The notes: generated by a model from the letters alone, not told the origin. A stretch of 64,000 bases of DNA from Pullichristensenella excrementipullorum (GCA_018713365.1 DVOU01000066.1:1-64000); one strand, 5' to 3'; counted from the stretch's first letter, positions 33,715 to 43,054 are shown. Translations and numbers: made by a program.

Positions 33715-35280
33715 CTACTTCGCTTCCTTGGATTCGTGATAGCTCTGCTCGGTGTTCACGTTCCAAACATTGTCCTTGCTCTGCGCGCCGCTGAGGATGT
33801 TGCCCACGGCCTCAAAGGCGGTGACCATCGAATGGTCCATGTTGTTGTAGCGATGCTGCCCGTTGCGGCCCACGCAGTAGAGGTTTGCAAAGCCGTCCAG
33901 CCAGGTGCGCAGCTTGTCCATCTCGTCGTAGGTGTCGAAATAGGCGGGATAGGCTTTCTTCACGCGCTCCTGATGGGCGTCCAGCACCGTTTCCGCGCTG
34001 GATAGCACGCCCATGGACACCAGTTCGCGCTTGCCCATGTCGATCCACTCAGCCTCGGACATGTTCCAGTACTTGTCGCCCTCGGCGCAGAAGTACTCCA
34101 GCCCGATCCACACCGTGTGTTCCGGGTCCTTGACCATGTAGGGCGACCAGTTGTTGAAGATCTGTATGCGCCCCAGACGCACGTGCGCGTCCTGCACGTA
34201 GATCCAGCAGTCCGGCACGATGTTGCCCAGCGTCTTCATATCCGTCTCGTTTTTCAGTTCCAGACGCGGCACCAGCAGGCCCACGGTGACGAAATCGCGG
34301 TAGGGGAGACCGGCGGCGATGCGCCGCATGTCCTCCGGCGCGCCGGGAATGCCCAGCACCAGGTCCTTGATGGGCATGGAGCTGATGACGATGTCCGCCG
34401 CCTGCGCGCGCTCGACGCCGCCTTCCTCGTAGCGCACGCCCTTTACGCGGCCGTCTTCCACATCCAGCCCCGTGACGCGGCAGCCCAGGCGGATGTCCGC
34501 GCCCAGTTTCCGCGCGCGCTCCGCCACCGTCTCCCAAAGCTGGCCGGGGCCGTACTTGGGATAGCTGAACTCCTCGATCAGCGAGGTCTCCACCTTGCTC
34601 TTGTCGCCCTTGCCGGGGCGCAGCTTGCGCAGCATGTCCGCCAAAATGGCGCGGATGGACAGGCCCTTGACGCGCTGCGCGCCCCAGGCCGCGGAGATCT
34701 CGCGCGGATGGCGGCCCCAGAGCTTCTCGGTGTAGCTCTCAAAGAACATCGAGTAGAGCTTCTTGCCAAAGCGGTTGATGTAAAAGTTTTCCAGCGAATC
34801 CTCGGGCCGCTTGTGCGCCGTCGCCGCCAGATAGCTCATGCCCGCCTCCATCGTGGTGGCCAGACCCATGTTGCGGATGGTGTTGGCGTTCATGCGCACG
34901 GGGTAATCAAAGAACTTCTTGTGATGGTAGATGCGCGAAACGCGCCGGCGCGTGAGCATCACCTCGTCGCAGGCTTCCGGGTCAGGCCCGCCCGCCTTCA
35001 GCGGCACGTCGCGCCCGAGGATGCGGTCGTCCATGGAGGGCGCGCCCTGCAGGGGCATGAACTTTTCCCACCAGTCCACCACGCGGTCGTCCTTGGAGAA
35101 AAAGCGATGGCCGCCGATGTCCATGCGGTTGCCGTTGTGGCGCACCGTGCGGGAGATGCCGCCAAATGCCTGCGATTCTTCCAGCACTGTCACCGCGTAC
35201 TCCGCGCCGCCGCGTTCGAGCAACTCATAGGCCGCCGTCAGGCCGGCGGGGCCGGCGCCGATGATGATCACGTTCTTCAT
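33715..35280 (-). CDS. FAD-dependent oxidoreductase, amine oxidase/UDP-galactopyranose mutase-like
   Basis: A 521-residue flavoprotein. The N-terminal VIIIGAGPAGLTAAYELLER is the FAD-binding Rossmann motif, followed by GGISRTVRHNGNRMDIGGHR, which resembles protoporphyrinogen oxidase/UDP-galactopyranose mutase relatives found in polysaccharide loci. The C-terminal NLYCVGRNGQHRYNNMDHSM closes the FAD fold. A role in making or modifying a sugar for a surface polymer is inferred from the GtrA neighbour. GGGAG lies 7 nt before ATG 35280, and a strong promoter follows upstream. Confidence 0.82.
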   Translation of the reverse strand: MKNVIIIGAGPAGLTAAYELLERGGAEYAVTVLEESQAFGGISRTVRHNGNRMDIGGHRFFSKDDRVVDWWEKFMPLQGAPSMDDRILGRDVPLKAGGPDPEACDEVMLTRRRVSRIYHHKKFFDYPVRMNANTIRNMGLATTMEAGMSYLAATAHKRPEDSLENFYINRFGKKLYSMFFESYTEKLWGRHPREISAAWGAQRVKGLSIRAILADMLRKLRPGKGDKSKVETSLIEEFSYPKYGPGQLWETVAERARKLGADIRLGCRVTGLDVEDGRVKGVRYEEGGVERAQAADIVISSMPIKDLVLGIPGAPEDMRRIAAGLPYRDFVTVGLLVPRLELKNETDMKTLGNIVPDCWIYVQDAHVRLGRIQIFNNWSPYMVKDPEHTVWIGLEYFCAEGDKYWNMSEAEWIDMGKRELVSMGVLSSAETVLDAHQERVKKAYPAYFDTYDEMDKLRTWLDGFANLYCVGRNGQHRYNNMDHSMVTAFEAVGNILSGAQSKDNVWNVNTEQSYHESKEAK

Positions 35281-35324
35281 CCCATCACTCCCGATACTGT
35301 ATGGAATAGCATATACCAACCTTT

Positions 35325-35353
35325 ATGATACCCATTTCGTCAGCGTTTGTCAA
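35325..35353 (-). promoter_or_regulatory. Promoter of the oxidoreductase-GtrA operon
   Basis: On the minus strand a perfect TTGACA (35353-35348), 17 nt spacer, TATCAT (35330-35325), 45 nt before the oxidoreductase start. Confidence 0.85.
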
Positions 35354-35404
35354 CCATCGCACCACAGTTTCGTCAAATTTTGTCCACATATAGCAGAAAG
35401 CGGA

Positions 35405-35433
35405 TTGACATGCCCGAAAGGACATGTTAACAT
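35405..35433 (+). promoter_or_regulatory. Promoter of the GT-C gene
   Basis: A perfect TTGACA (35405-35410), 17 nt spacer, TAACAT (35428-35433). Divergent from the oxidoreductase promoter, 50 bp away. Confidence 0.75.
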
Positions 35434-35471
35434 AATACACGCAAGCCCGGAACGAAAGGAAGCGAGCCCCC

Positions 35472-36983
35472 ATGGAGCGAACCGCCCGATGGCATCTGAC
35501 CGACCGGCGCAGAAACATACTTTACGCCTGTTTGCTGCTTGCCTATATCGCCTTCAACCTCTCCCTCCTCGTCTGCCACGAAAACTGGCGCGACGAGGCG
35601 CAGGCATGGCTGTTGGCGCGCGAACTGAGCATCCCCGAGCTGTTTGCGCAGATGTCCTACGAGGGCCATCCCTGCCTCTGGCATTTGCTCCTCATGCCCC
35701 TTGTCAAGCTGGGCCTTCCGTATGTGTCCATGAACATACTCAGCCTGACCATCATGTCCGTGGCTGCGGCGCTGTTTTTGTGGAAGTCGCCGCTGCCGCT
35801 GCCCATGAAGGCGCTGGCGCTGTTTGGCATCGGCTTTTCCTACTATTACCCGGTGATCTCGCGCAGTTATTGCCTCATCCCGCTGTTTGTGTTCATGATG
35901 GCCTGCTTTTACCCCGCCCGGCGGGAAAAGCCCCTGCGCTATGGCCTCGCCATCGCCCTGCTGGTGCAGACGCACATCATCATGCTGGGCATGGCGGCGG
36001 CCGCCTCGCTGGTCTGGCTCTGCGAGGCCATTGCCGGCTACCGGCGCGACCGCGAGCGCCGCGCGCTGCTCTTGCAGGGGGCGGGGCTGGCGCTGCCGCT
36101 TTTGAGCTTCATCCTCCTGCTGCTGCAAATCTCCTCGCCGCAGAGATCCACGGCATACAGATTCACCATGGACAAGGTGCTGACGCTGCCGCGCCGCGCC
36201 ATCGGCGCGATCCGAAAACTCATCGGGTACTTCCCGACCCCGGTGGGCATCGCTCTTTTGCTGCTGGCGGCGGGCGTTTGCGTGTGGCTGCTCATCCGCG
36301 CCCTGCGCGGCCGCGAGTTTGCCATGCTCAAGCCCCTGCTGATCACTGTCTGCGCGATCGCCTGGCAATACGCGGTGCATGTACTCATCCGCGCCAGCGC
36401 CGCCATTCGCACGCTCTCCATCGTCTTTATCCTCCTCTGGTTCTTCTGGGTCAGCTGGAAAAGCGTGGGCGACAAGCTGCTTCTGCGGCTGATGGCGGTG
36501 GCGCTGGTGGTCATGGAGCTGGTCACCTATACGCCTTACTCCGGCGCTCTCAACGAATACCGCCACCTCTACTCCGGCGCGAAAAACTGCGCCGCCTTCA
36601 TCCGCGAGGAACTGCCCTCGGATACCATTTTCCTGGAGGTCAATGTGGCGCGCGGGTCGTCCCTGTTGCCCTACCTTTCCGAGGACTATGTGTTCTACGA
36701 GCCCCACTCTGGCGAGCCCGCGACCTTTGCCACCTGGGATCGCGCCCTTCAGGAGCGGATGGAACTGCGTGGGTATGAGGACATTTGCCAGTGGGCGCGC
36801 GCGCTCGACCCGGACTGCGAATTTGTCTGCTTCATCATCACGCCTACCGATGGCGCGCTGGAAGATGGGCTGATCGAAGCGATGGAGCCGTATCTCAGCG
36901 ATGACGCGCTGCTCTATCGCACGCCCGATGGGCCCATGGCGACCAACGAGAGGTATTCCCTCTACGCCATCCCTGTCGCATAG
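35472..36983 (+). CDS. GT-C type membrane glycosyltransferase
   Basis: A 503-residue membrane protein with about ten helices followed by a C-terminal outer domain of about 130 residues. The first outer loop carries NWRDEAQAWLLARELS (about residues 38-53), the acidic D-E motif of GT-C enzymes that transfer sugars from polyprenyl-phosphate donors. EGHPCLWHLLLMPLVKLGLP follows as in the PMT/ArnT-like group. Acceptor unknown; the divergent GtrA and oxidoreductase genes suggest surface glycan or protein glycosylation. The start is ATG 35472, 11 nt after the GGAAGCGAG stretch. Confidence 0.8.
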   Translation: MERTARWHLTDRRRNILYACLLLAYIAFNLSLLVCHENWRDEAQAWLLARELSIPELFAQMSYEGHPCLWHLLLMPLVKLGLPYVSMNILSLTIMSVAAALFLWKSPLPLPMKALALFGIGFSYYYPVISRSYCLIPLFVFMMACFYPARREKPLRYGLAIALLVQTHIIMLGMAAAASLVWLCEAIAGYRRDRERRALLLQGAGLALPLLSFILLLLQISSPQRSTAYRFTMDKVLTLPRRAIGAIRKLIGYFPTPVGIALLLLAAGVCVWLLIRALRGREFAMLKPLLITVCAIAWQYAVHVLIRASAAIRTLSIVFILLWFFWVSWKSVGDKLLLRLMAVALVVMELVTYTPYSGALNEYRHLYSGAKNCAAFIREELPSDTIFLEVNVARGSSLLPYLSEDYVFYEPHSGEPATFATWDRALQERMELRGYEDICQWARALDPDCEFVCFIITPTDGALEDGLIEAMEPYLSDDALLYRTPDGPMATNERYSLYAIPVA

Positions 36984-36997
36984 CCTGTTTCACGGCG

Positions 36998-37032
36998 AAA
37001 GCGCCTCCGCATACATTGTGCGGAGGCGCTTT
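36998..37032. terminator. Bidirectional terminator
   Basis: A perfect 14-bp stem, AAAGCGCCTCCGCA (36998-37011) and TGCGGAGGCGCTTT (37019-37032), lies between the converging GT-C and lipoprotein genes. Confidence 0.85.
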
Positions 37033-37051
37033 GTCGATTCGCGGCTGGCCG

Positions 37052-38098
37052 TCAGAACAGCTCTTCCCACACGGAGATATTGCTGGTATCGAACATATAG
37101 GGATCGCCGACGACGATCTCGCTGCCGCCGTCCGCCGCGGGCGTCACCTTGAGTACGCCGCGGTCGCCCGCGGAAAGCACTTCGCCCACCTCGCCGCCGA
37201 TCTCGCCGCGCACGAGGGCGTCGGCGGCGCAGGCGGCCACATAGCCCACGTCGATGGGATTCCACAGGTACATCCACGGGCAGAGCCCATCGCGGATGTA
37301 GTCGCCCATGTCGCTGGGCAGACCCAGCCCGGTCACCAGCGTGGGCGCGCCCGCGTCGCGGATGGCGTCCGCCGCCGCCAAAAGACCTACGACCGTGGGC
37401 GCGATGACGATCTTCACCTCGGGGTGTTCCTCCAGCAGCTCTTCCACGAGCTGATAGGACGGCTCGTAGAGGTCGCCGCCGTAGAGCGTGTCCACCAGCG
37501 TCATCCGCCCGTAAAGCTCGGGGTTCTCGTCCGTCTCGCGCAGCATCCACGCGACCCACTGCGCCTGGTTGGAGGCGCTGGCCGTGGTGGTGAGGATGGC
37601 GTACTCGCCCTCGCCGCCGGCAATCTCCCTCGCCGCCTGCATCAGCACCCGGCCGATGACCTCGGGCGAAGCCTGCTGTATGTGTACCAGCCGGTCCTCG
37701 GGCCGCACGTCCGAATCCAGGGAGATGACCTTGATGCCCGCCGCCAGCGCTTCCTGCAGCACGGGCGAGAGCGCGTCGCGGTCGTTGGCGGCGATGGCGA
37801 TGGCCTCCACGCCGCTGTGTATCAACGAGCGCACGCAGGCGACCTGTTCTTCGACGCTGGCGTCCTCCGGGCCGGAAAGCACGGCGCGCGCGCCCATGGC
37901 CGCGCAGGCCTCCGCAAAGCCGGAAAACATGCGCTGCATGTAGGGATTGGTCACGTCCTTGACCACCAGCGCGTAGTAATGCTCCGCCTGCGGCGTGGGG
38001 GAGGGGGCGCTCTCCACGGGCGCGGAGGGCGCGCAGCCGCTCAGCCCCGTGAGAAGCAGCGCCAGACACAGAAAGACAAGGCAGACAGCGCGCTTCAT
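37052..38098 (-). CDS. Sugar-binding lipoprotein of a sensory operon
   Basis: A 348-residue type 1 periplasmic-binding-fold lipoprotein. The signal peptide ends in the lipobox LSGC near residue 21, so it should be membrane-anchored outside the cell. It resembles the ABC importer's binding protein at 32063: both share (F/Y)LWNPI(E/D)(L/V)GY and similar AND(P/R)(A/D)AL motifs. No transporter gene is adjacent. Its ATG overlaps the stop of the YesN-type regulator gene, and the kinase gene is next. It probably hands a ligand signal to the kinase rather than importing sugar. Confidence 0.87.
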   Translation of the reverse strand: MKRAVCLVFLCLALLLTGLSGCAPSAPVESAPSPTPQAEHYYALVVKDVTNPYMQRMFSGFAEACAAMGARAVLSGPEDASVEEQVACVRSLIHSGVEAIAIAANDRDALSPVLQEALAAGIKVISLDSDVRPEDRLVHIQQASPEVIGRVLMQAAREIAGGEGEYAILTTTASASNQAQWVAWMLRETDENPELYGRMTLVDTLYGGDLYEPSYQLVEELLEEHPEVKIVIAPTVVGLLAAADAIRDAGAPTLVTGLGLPSDMGDYIRDGLCPWMYLWNPIDVGYVAACAADALVRGEIGGEVGEVLSAGDRGVLKVTPAADGGSEIVVGDPYMFDTSNISVWEELF

Positions 38099-39582
38099 CA
38101 GCCCGGCCTCCTCTCGTGTACAAAGTCGCTCGGCCAGACGCCCTCGTGGTTTTTGAAGGTGCGCGAGAAGTGGTGCTGGCTCTTGAAGCCGACGTCGAGC
38201 GCCACATCGCGGATGAGGGCGTTGGGGTTTTCCAGCAGCATGCGCTTGGCCTGCTCGATGCGGATGCCGGTGAGGTATTCCGAGGGCGACACGCCGTATT
38301 CGCGCCGGAAGAGCATGCTCACATAGCTGGGCACATAGCCAAATACGCCGCCCAGCGTCTGGTTGGTGATGTGTTCGGCGTAGTTCTTGCGCAGATACTG
38401 CTCGATGCGCTGGGCCACCGAGGCCGTCTCGCTGCTGCTCTCCTCGCCGCTTGCGCACAGGGAGGCGAGGTCGCCGCGCAATTCGTCCATCGTCAGCGCC
38501 GAGCTGATGGAATCGGCCAGCGCCGCGCGCAGCCGTTGCGCGCGGGCAAAGTCGCTGGGGGTAGAGTCGCAGAACTTCGTGATGGCCATGGAAAAGAGGC
38601 GGTAAAGCTCGCCCTGCGACCATTTTTCCTGCGCAAAGCGCTTGAACAGGCGCGCAAGCGCTTCCGCGTCGCCGCCCATGGCGTTCGCGGCCTCCTGCAC
38701 GGCCGCCTCGTCGCCGCGCGGCCGCCACGGGTCGTCAGAGATCTCCAGGAGCAGGCTCTCGCCGATGCGCCCGCGCCGCTCCAATTCCTTGCGCAGCGCC
38801 CTGAGCGTGCGGTCGATCTCCGCAAGGGCGATCGGCTCATGGTGGCAGGCGCAGGAAACGGGCATGTCCGCGCGCGATACCACCGCGTTGTGCAAAAGCG
38901 CGGCGATCTGCGGAAGTTCCCCCAGATCGGCGCGCAGGATGACGATGCGCTCCGCGGGCGTGTTGCCCATGAACTCCCAGGTGAACGTGGACAGCTCGTT
39001 GATGGTCTCGTTGGCGGCCTCGCGCAGCGCTCCGCCGCTCCAGAACTCCGCCCCCGGGCACATGTCCGTCGATTCGCAGATGGGCAGCGCCCCGGCGCAG
39101 AGCAGGAAAGCCCCCAGCTGTTCGTCGGCGGCGTTCTCGCCCCCGCGGGGCGGCGTGGCCTTGTTGATGCGCTCGGCCAGCTTGCGGCGTATCTGCTCGT
39201 GTTCGCGGGCCAGATAGCGCTCCTTGAGCTGCGCGAGCAATTTGGCCAGCGCCTCCTCGGTCAGGGGCTTGAGCAGGTAGTCCACGGCCTGCGAGCGCAC
39301 CGCTTCGGAGACGTAGGAAAAGTCCGAATACCCGGAGAGGACCACCAGCATGATTTCGGGATACTGCCGGCGCACGCGCTGCATCAGCTCCGTGCCGTCC
39401 ATGATGGGCATGCGGATGTCGGTGAACACCACGTCGCAGCGCACGGTCTTCAGGCGCTCGAGCGCCTCCTCGCCGTCCAAAGCCGTGGCCTCCACGCGGA
39501 AAAAGTCGTCCAGACGCTCGATCATGCGCTGCAAGCGCCGCTGGGCGTGTGGCTCGTCCTCAACGATCATTACCCGGATCAT
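38098..39582 (-). CDS. YesN-type response regulator (AraC output domain)
   Basis: A 494-residue response regulator. Residues 1-120 are the receiver domain with acidic VEDEP, the phosphorylated aspartate in VVFTDIRMPIMDG and the lysine in YLLKPL. A middle region of about 260 residues has no clear family. The C-terminus is an AraC-type double helix-turn-helix (GYVPSYVSMLFRREYGVSPSEYLTGIR). Such regulators control sugar uptake genes. GGAGG 6 nt before ATG 39582 sets the start, and the gene overlaps the kinase end by 4 nt. Confidence 0.92.
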   Translation of the reverse strand: MIRVMIVEDEPHAQRRLQRMIERLDDFFRVEATALDGEEALERLKTVRCDVVFTDIRMPIMDGTELMQRVRRQYPEIMLVVLSGYSDFSYVSEAVRSQAVDYLLKPLTEEALAKLLAQLKERYLAREHEQIRRKLAERINKATPPRGGENAADEQLGAFLLCAGALPICESTDMCPGAEFWSGGALREAANETINELSTFTWEFMGNTPAERIVILRADLGELPQIAALLHNAVVSRADMPVSCACHHEPIALAEIDRTLRALRKELERRGRIGESLLLEISDDPWRPRGDEAAVQEAANAMGGDAEALARLFKRFAQEKWSQGELYRLFSMAITKFCDSTPSDFARAQRLRAALADSISSALTMDELRGDLASLCASGEESSSETASVAQRIEQYLRKNYAEHITNQTLGGVFGYVPSYVSMLFRREYGVSPSEYLTGIRIEQAKRMLLENPNALIRDVALDVGFKSQHHFSRTFKNHEGVWPSDFVHERRPG

Positions 39583-41300
39583 AGGCTCCCTCCGATCACC
39601 ACGAGCGTACCGCCCTCCCCCGAGGGACGGATGTCGAACCATATCGGCTCCCGGCAGGCCAGGCGCAGGCGCAGCACGGTGTTGACCAGCCCCATGCCGC
39701 CCAGCCGCAGTTCGGAATACTTCGCGGCCAGGTCCCGCTGATAGCCGTCGATCTTTTCGTGTATCTTTTGGATCTCCTCATCGCTGACGCCGCAGCCGTT
39801 GTCGCGCACCTCGATGCGCCACTTTCCGCCCTCGCAGGCAAAGCGCACTTCGATGTGCCACGGCGGCCGCTTGTTCTTGAAGCCGTGCTGGAAACAGTTC
39901 TCCACCAGCGGCTGCAGCGTCATGCGCGGCACACGCAGGCCGTCCAGCCCTTCGCAGGCGAGGATGTCGTAGTCAAACAGCTCCTCGTAGCGTACCTTCA
40001 TCAGGTCCAGATAGTTGCGCATGTTGGCGATGTCCTCGCGCAGAGACACCTGTTCGCTGGAATAGTCCGCCATGTAGCGCAGCATGGAGGAGAGCTTTTC
40101 GCACATGCGCACGGTGCGGGGGCTGCCGTCCTCGTCGGCGGATTCGGCGATGGCTGAGAGCATGTTGTAGAGGAAGTGCGGATTCATCTGCGATTGCAAC
40201 GCCGCCATGTACGCCTTCATCTCAAAGCCGATGGACTGGTTGAGCTTGAGCAGCATGGCGTGGAAGGTGCGGTCCAGGGCCTGCAATTCCTCCGTGTAGG
40301 AACTGGAAAGCAGGGGTATATCGCTGGCGAGGTTGTCCAGACTGATGCGCTCGATGCCCGCGGAAAACTCGCGCAGCGGGCGCGAGATCCTGTCCGCCAG
40401 CAGGTAGACCACCACCAGCAAAATGGCCAGCAACACAAGCCCCACCAGCAGGATCAGCAGATAGACCTGCTGGTAAGGCGCGTCCAGCAGGCTCGCGGGC
40501 AAAAGCCGCACCAGCGTCCAGCCGGAGAACGGGTCGCGCATGGCGAACACGCTCATGCCGCCGTCCATGTCCAGCGCGTATTCCGCGCTCTCCCCGGGCG
40601 CGGGCAGATCGGCAAGCACCGCTTCGGGCAGGGCGGGCCCACCCGCGGGCGAAGCGTCCTCGCCCGACGCGTCGAGCAGCACGTAGGAAGCGCCGTCGCC
40701 CCGATCCCACAGGGAGAGGGAATGGAGGACGTCCACGCTCTGCTGGACGCTTATGTAGCCGTACACCTTGGAACTGTACGAGGTGGACAGCGGGCGGACG
40801 AGCGAAAACAGGCGCACGCTCTCGTTGTCGGACCAGTAGTCCGCGTGCGGGCCGGAGACGACCACGCCCCCGCCCGCGCCCAGTTGGCGCTCCATTTGGG
40901 CAAAGGCGTCGCTGCTGCCCAGCGTGGCGGCGATCTCTTCATCCGTCTCGTAGAGCGAGCCGGCGCTGATGTAGTCGCCGTGTTCGTTGAACACGCTGAT
41001 GCGCAGGGCGCGGCGGTCCGTGGAGTTGATAGTGGCCAGCAGGCTGCCGGCGCGGATGGAGTCCATCAGGTGGGCGCGGAAGTAATTCTCCGGCGTTTCA
41101 TCATCCTGCAGGGGGATGAAGAAGTTGAGCAGCTCCGTGTTGGACGCGACCTGGGAAGCGAGCGTGTCCATGCCGTCGAACACGGAGAGCAATTCCTGCA
41201 TGTCGCTTGCCAGCACTTCCTGCTGGTGAAAGCGCTCCAGATCGCGGTTGGCCGAGCGCGTGAAGATGAGCAAAAGGGCCACGACCGCCACGACCACCAC
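39579..41300 (-). CDS. YesM-type sensor histidine kinase
   Basis: A sensor kinase of at least 573 residues: membrane helix, outer sensor domain (about 20-270), second helix, HAMP linker (RISRPLREFSAGIERIS), a His_kinase domain with the phospho-site SQMNPHFLYNML, and an ATPase domain with LVENCFQHG and DNGCG. It phosphorylates the adjacent YesN-like regulator. The start is doubtful. The first canonical codon is GTG 41300, but it falls inside the first helix and has no ribosome site. The frame continues upstream as RFQFKNKLFCAYAALIA from an ATC at 41354, a more natural N-terminus. Confidence 0.88.
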   Translation of the reverse strand: MVVVAVVALLLIFTRSANRDLERFHQQEVLASDMQELLSVFDGMDTLASQVASNTELLNFFIPLQDDETPENYFRAHLMDSIRAGSLLATINSTDRRALRISVFNEHGDYISAGSLYETDEEIAATLGSSDAFAQMERQLGAGGGVVVSGPHADYWSDNESVRLFSLVRPLSTSYSSKVYGYISVQQSVDVLHSLSLWDRGDGASYVLLDASGEDASPAGGPALPEAVLADLPAPGESAEYALDMDGGMSVFAMRDPFSGWTLVRLLPASLLDAPYQQVYLLILLVGLVLLAILLVVVYLLADRISRPLREFSAGIERISLDNLASDIPLLSSSYTEELQALDRTFHAMLLKLNQSIGFEMKAYMAALQSQMNPHFLYNMLSAIAESADEDGSPRTVRMCEKLSSMLRYMADYSSEQVSLREDIANMRNYLDLMKVRYEELFDYDILACEGLDGLRVPRMTLQPLVENCFQHGFKNKRPPWHIEVRFACEGGKWRIEVRDNGCGVSDEEIQKIHEKIDGYQRDLAAKYSELRLGGMGLVNTVLRLRLACREPIWFDIRPSGEGGTLVVIGGSL

Positions 41301-41370
41301 GGCGATGAGCGCGGCGTAAGCGCAAAACAGCTTGTTTTTGAATTGAAAGCGGATGGTGGACGCCCCCTGT

Positions 41371-41404
41371 ACAAAGCGAGCCGCCCCATATGGGACGGTC
41401 TCGC
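41371..41404 (-). terminator. Terminator of the UPF0210 gene, in the kinase leader
   Basis: On the minus strand GCGAGACCG pairs with CGGCTCGC with one bulge, closing around CCCATATGGG, followed by TTTGT. It lies between the UPF0210 stop and the kinase start, leaving no room for a promoter after it. Confidence 0.6.
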
Positions 41405-41408
41405 ACGG

Positions 41409-42761
41409 TCAGTTTTTCAGGCTGTTGAGCGGCGCGGGGATGCGGCCGCCGCGGCGGATGAAAGCGGCGGAGGAAAACGCATGCACCGGCATCACCGGCG
41501 CGCGGCCCAGCAGGCCGCCGAACTCCACCGAATCGCCCACCTTTTTGCCCGGCGCGGGGATGATGCGCACGGCGGTGGTCTTGTTGTTGATGACGCCGAT
41601 GGCCGCCTCGTCGGCGATGATGGCGGAAATGGTCTCCGCCGAGGTGTCGCCCGGCACGGCGATCATGTCAAGGCCGACAGAGCAGACGCAGGTCATCGCC
41701 TCGAGCTTGTCCAGCGTCAGGGCGCCCTTTTCCGCGGCGCGGATCATGCCGATGTCCTCGCTGACGGGGATGAAGGCGCCGGAAAGGCCGCCCACGTGCG
41801 AAGAGGCCATGACGCCGCCCTTCTTCACCGCGTCGTTTAAAAGCGCCAGCGCCGCCGTGGTGCCGTGCGTGCCGCACACCTCCAGCCCCATCTCCTCGAG
41901 GATCTCCGCCACCGAGTCGCCCACCGCCGGGGTGGGGGCGAGGGAAAGATCGACGATGCCAAAGGGTACGCCCAGCCGCCGCGAGGCTTCGCGGGCCACC
42001 AACTGTCCGATGCGGGTGATGCGGAAGGCCGTGCGCTTGACCGTTTCGGCCACCACGTCAAAGGGCTCGCCCTGCACGTCCTCCAGGGCGCTTTTGACCA
42101 CGCCCGGGCCGCTGACGCCCACGCTGATGGCTGCGTCGCCCTCGCCGGGGCCGTGGAAGGCGCCGGCCATGAAGGGGTTGTCCTCCACGGCGTTGGCAAA
42201 GGCCACGAATTTGGCGCAGCCAAGGCCGTCGTTGTCTTTGGTCAGTTCAGCGGTCTTTTTGATCGCCTGCCCCAGAAGCGCCACCGCGTCCATGTCGATG
42301 CCGGCGCGCGTGGAGGCCACGTTCACCGAGGAACAGAGAAAGGCCGTGCCGGCAAGCGCCTCGGGAATGGACTCGATCAGCCGCCGGTCGGCGTCGGTCA
42401 TGCCCTTCTGCACCAGCGCCGAGTAGCCGCCGATGAAGTCCACGCCGGTGGCTTTGGCCGCGTCATCCAGCGCCCGCGCCAGCGGCACGGGGTCCTCCGC
42501 GCTGCCGAGGATGAGCGCCGCCGGCGTCACGGAGATGCGTTTGTTGACGATGGGCACGCCGAACTCGCGCTCGATCTCCTCTCCCACGGCCACGAGGCGC
42601 TCAGCCTTGCGGGCAATGCGGTCGTAAACGCGGCGGCAAAGCACGCCAATGTCGTCGCTGACGCAGGGAAACAGGGAAATGCCCATGGTGATGGTGCGCA
42701 CGTCGAGCTTCTCGCGGTCGATCATGCGCAGGGTGTCAAGTATTTCGGAAGTCTGGATCAT
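41409..42761 (-). CDS. UPF0210/PFL family protein
   Basis: A 450-residue protein of the UPF0210 (DUF711-like) family, which is regularly found beside an ACT-domain gene, as here. Biochemical role unknown. Typical stretches are TITMGISLFPCVSDD near residue 23, CSSVNVASTRAGIDMDAV, and SLAPTPAVGDSVAEILEEMG. GAGGTGG lies 6 nt before the ATG. It is downstream of the ACT gene by 11 nt, forming a conserved pair. Confidence 0.92.
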   Translation of the reverse strand: MIQTSEILDTLRMIDREKLDVRTITMGISLFPCVSDDIGVLCRRVYDRIARKAERLVAVGEEIEREFGVPIVNKRISVTPAALILGSAEDPVPLARALDDAAKATGVDFIGGYSALVQKGMTDADRRLIESIPEALAGTAFLCSSVNVASTRAGIDMDAVALLGQAIKKTAELTKDNDGLGCAKFVAFANAVEDNPFMAGAFHGPGEGDAAISVGVSGPGVVKSALEDVQGEPFDVVAETVKRTAFRITRIGQLVAREASRRLGVPFGIVDLSLAPTPAVGDSVAEILEEMGLEVCGTHGTTAALALLNDAVKKGGVMASSHVGGLSGAFIPVSEDIGMIRAAEKGALTLDKLEAMTCVCSVGLDMIAVPGDTSAETISAIIADEAAIGVINNKTTAVRIIPAPGKKVGDSVEFGGLLGRAPVMPVHAFSSAAFIRRGGRIPAPLNSLKN

Positions 42762-42772
42762 CGCGTTCCACC

Positions 42773-43054
42773 TCAGATCTGGTGCATGGCCTCAAAGATC
42801 TCGCTGCGCTGCACGCGAATTTGCAGCCCCAGCTCCTCCCCAAGGCGGGAAAGGCGCGCCGAAAGCTGGTCAAAGGCGCAGTCCGGCGAGGAAATGTCCG
42901 CCACCAGCACCATGTTGAACAGCCCCGACAGAACCGTCTGGGAAATATCGACGATGTTGGCGTCGCATTCGTACAAAACGGCGCTCACCTTGGCGATGAT
43001 GCCCTTGCGGTCGTAGCCCAATACCGTGACGACCGCCTTTTTCGATCCGTCCAT
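42773..43054 (-). CDS. ACT domain protein (UPF0237)
   Basis: A 93-residue single ACT domain (VVTVLGYDRKGIIAKVSAVL followed by DISQTVLSGLFNMVLVAD) of the UPF0237 family. ACT domains bind amino acids and regulate partners; this type pairs with UPF0210 proteins such as the next gene. GGGAGGAA lies upstream of the ATG. A long AT-rich leader precedes the gene. Confidence 0.92.
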   Translation of the reverse strand: MDGSKKAVVTVLGYDRKGIIAKVSAVLYECDANIVDISQTVLSGLFNMVLVADISSPDCAFDQLSARLSRLGEELGLQIRVQRSEIFEAMHQI

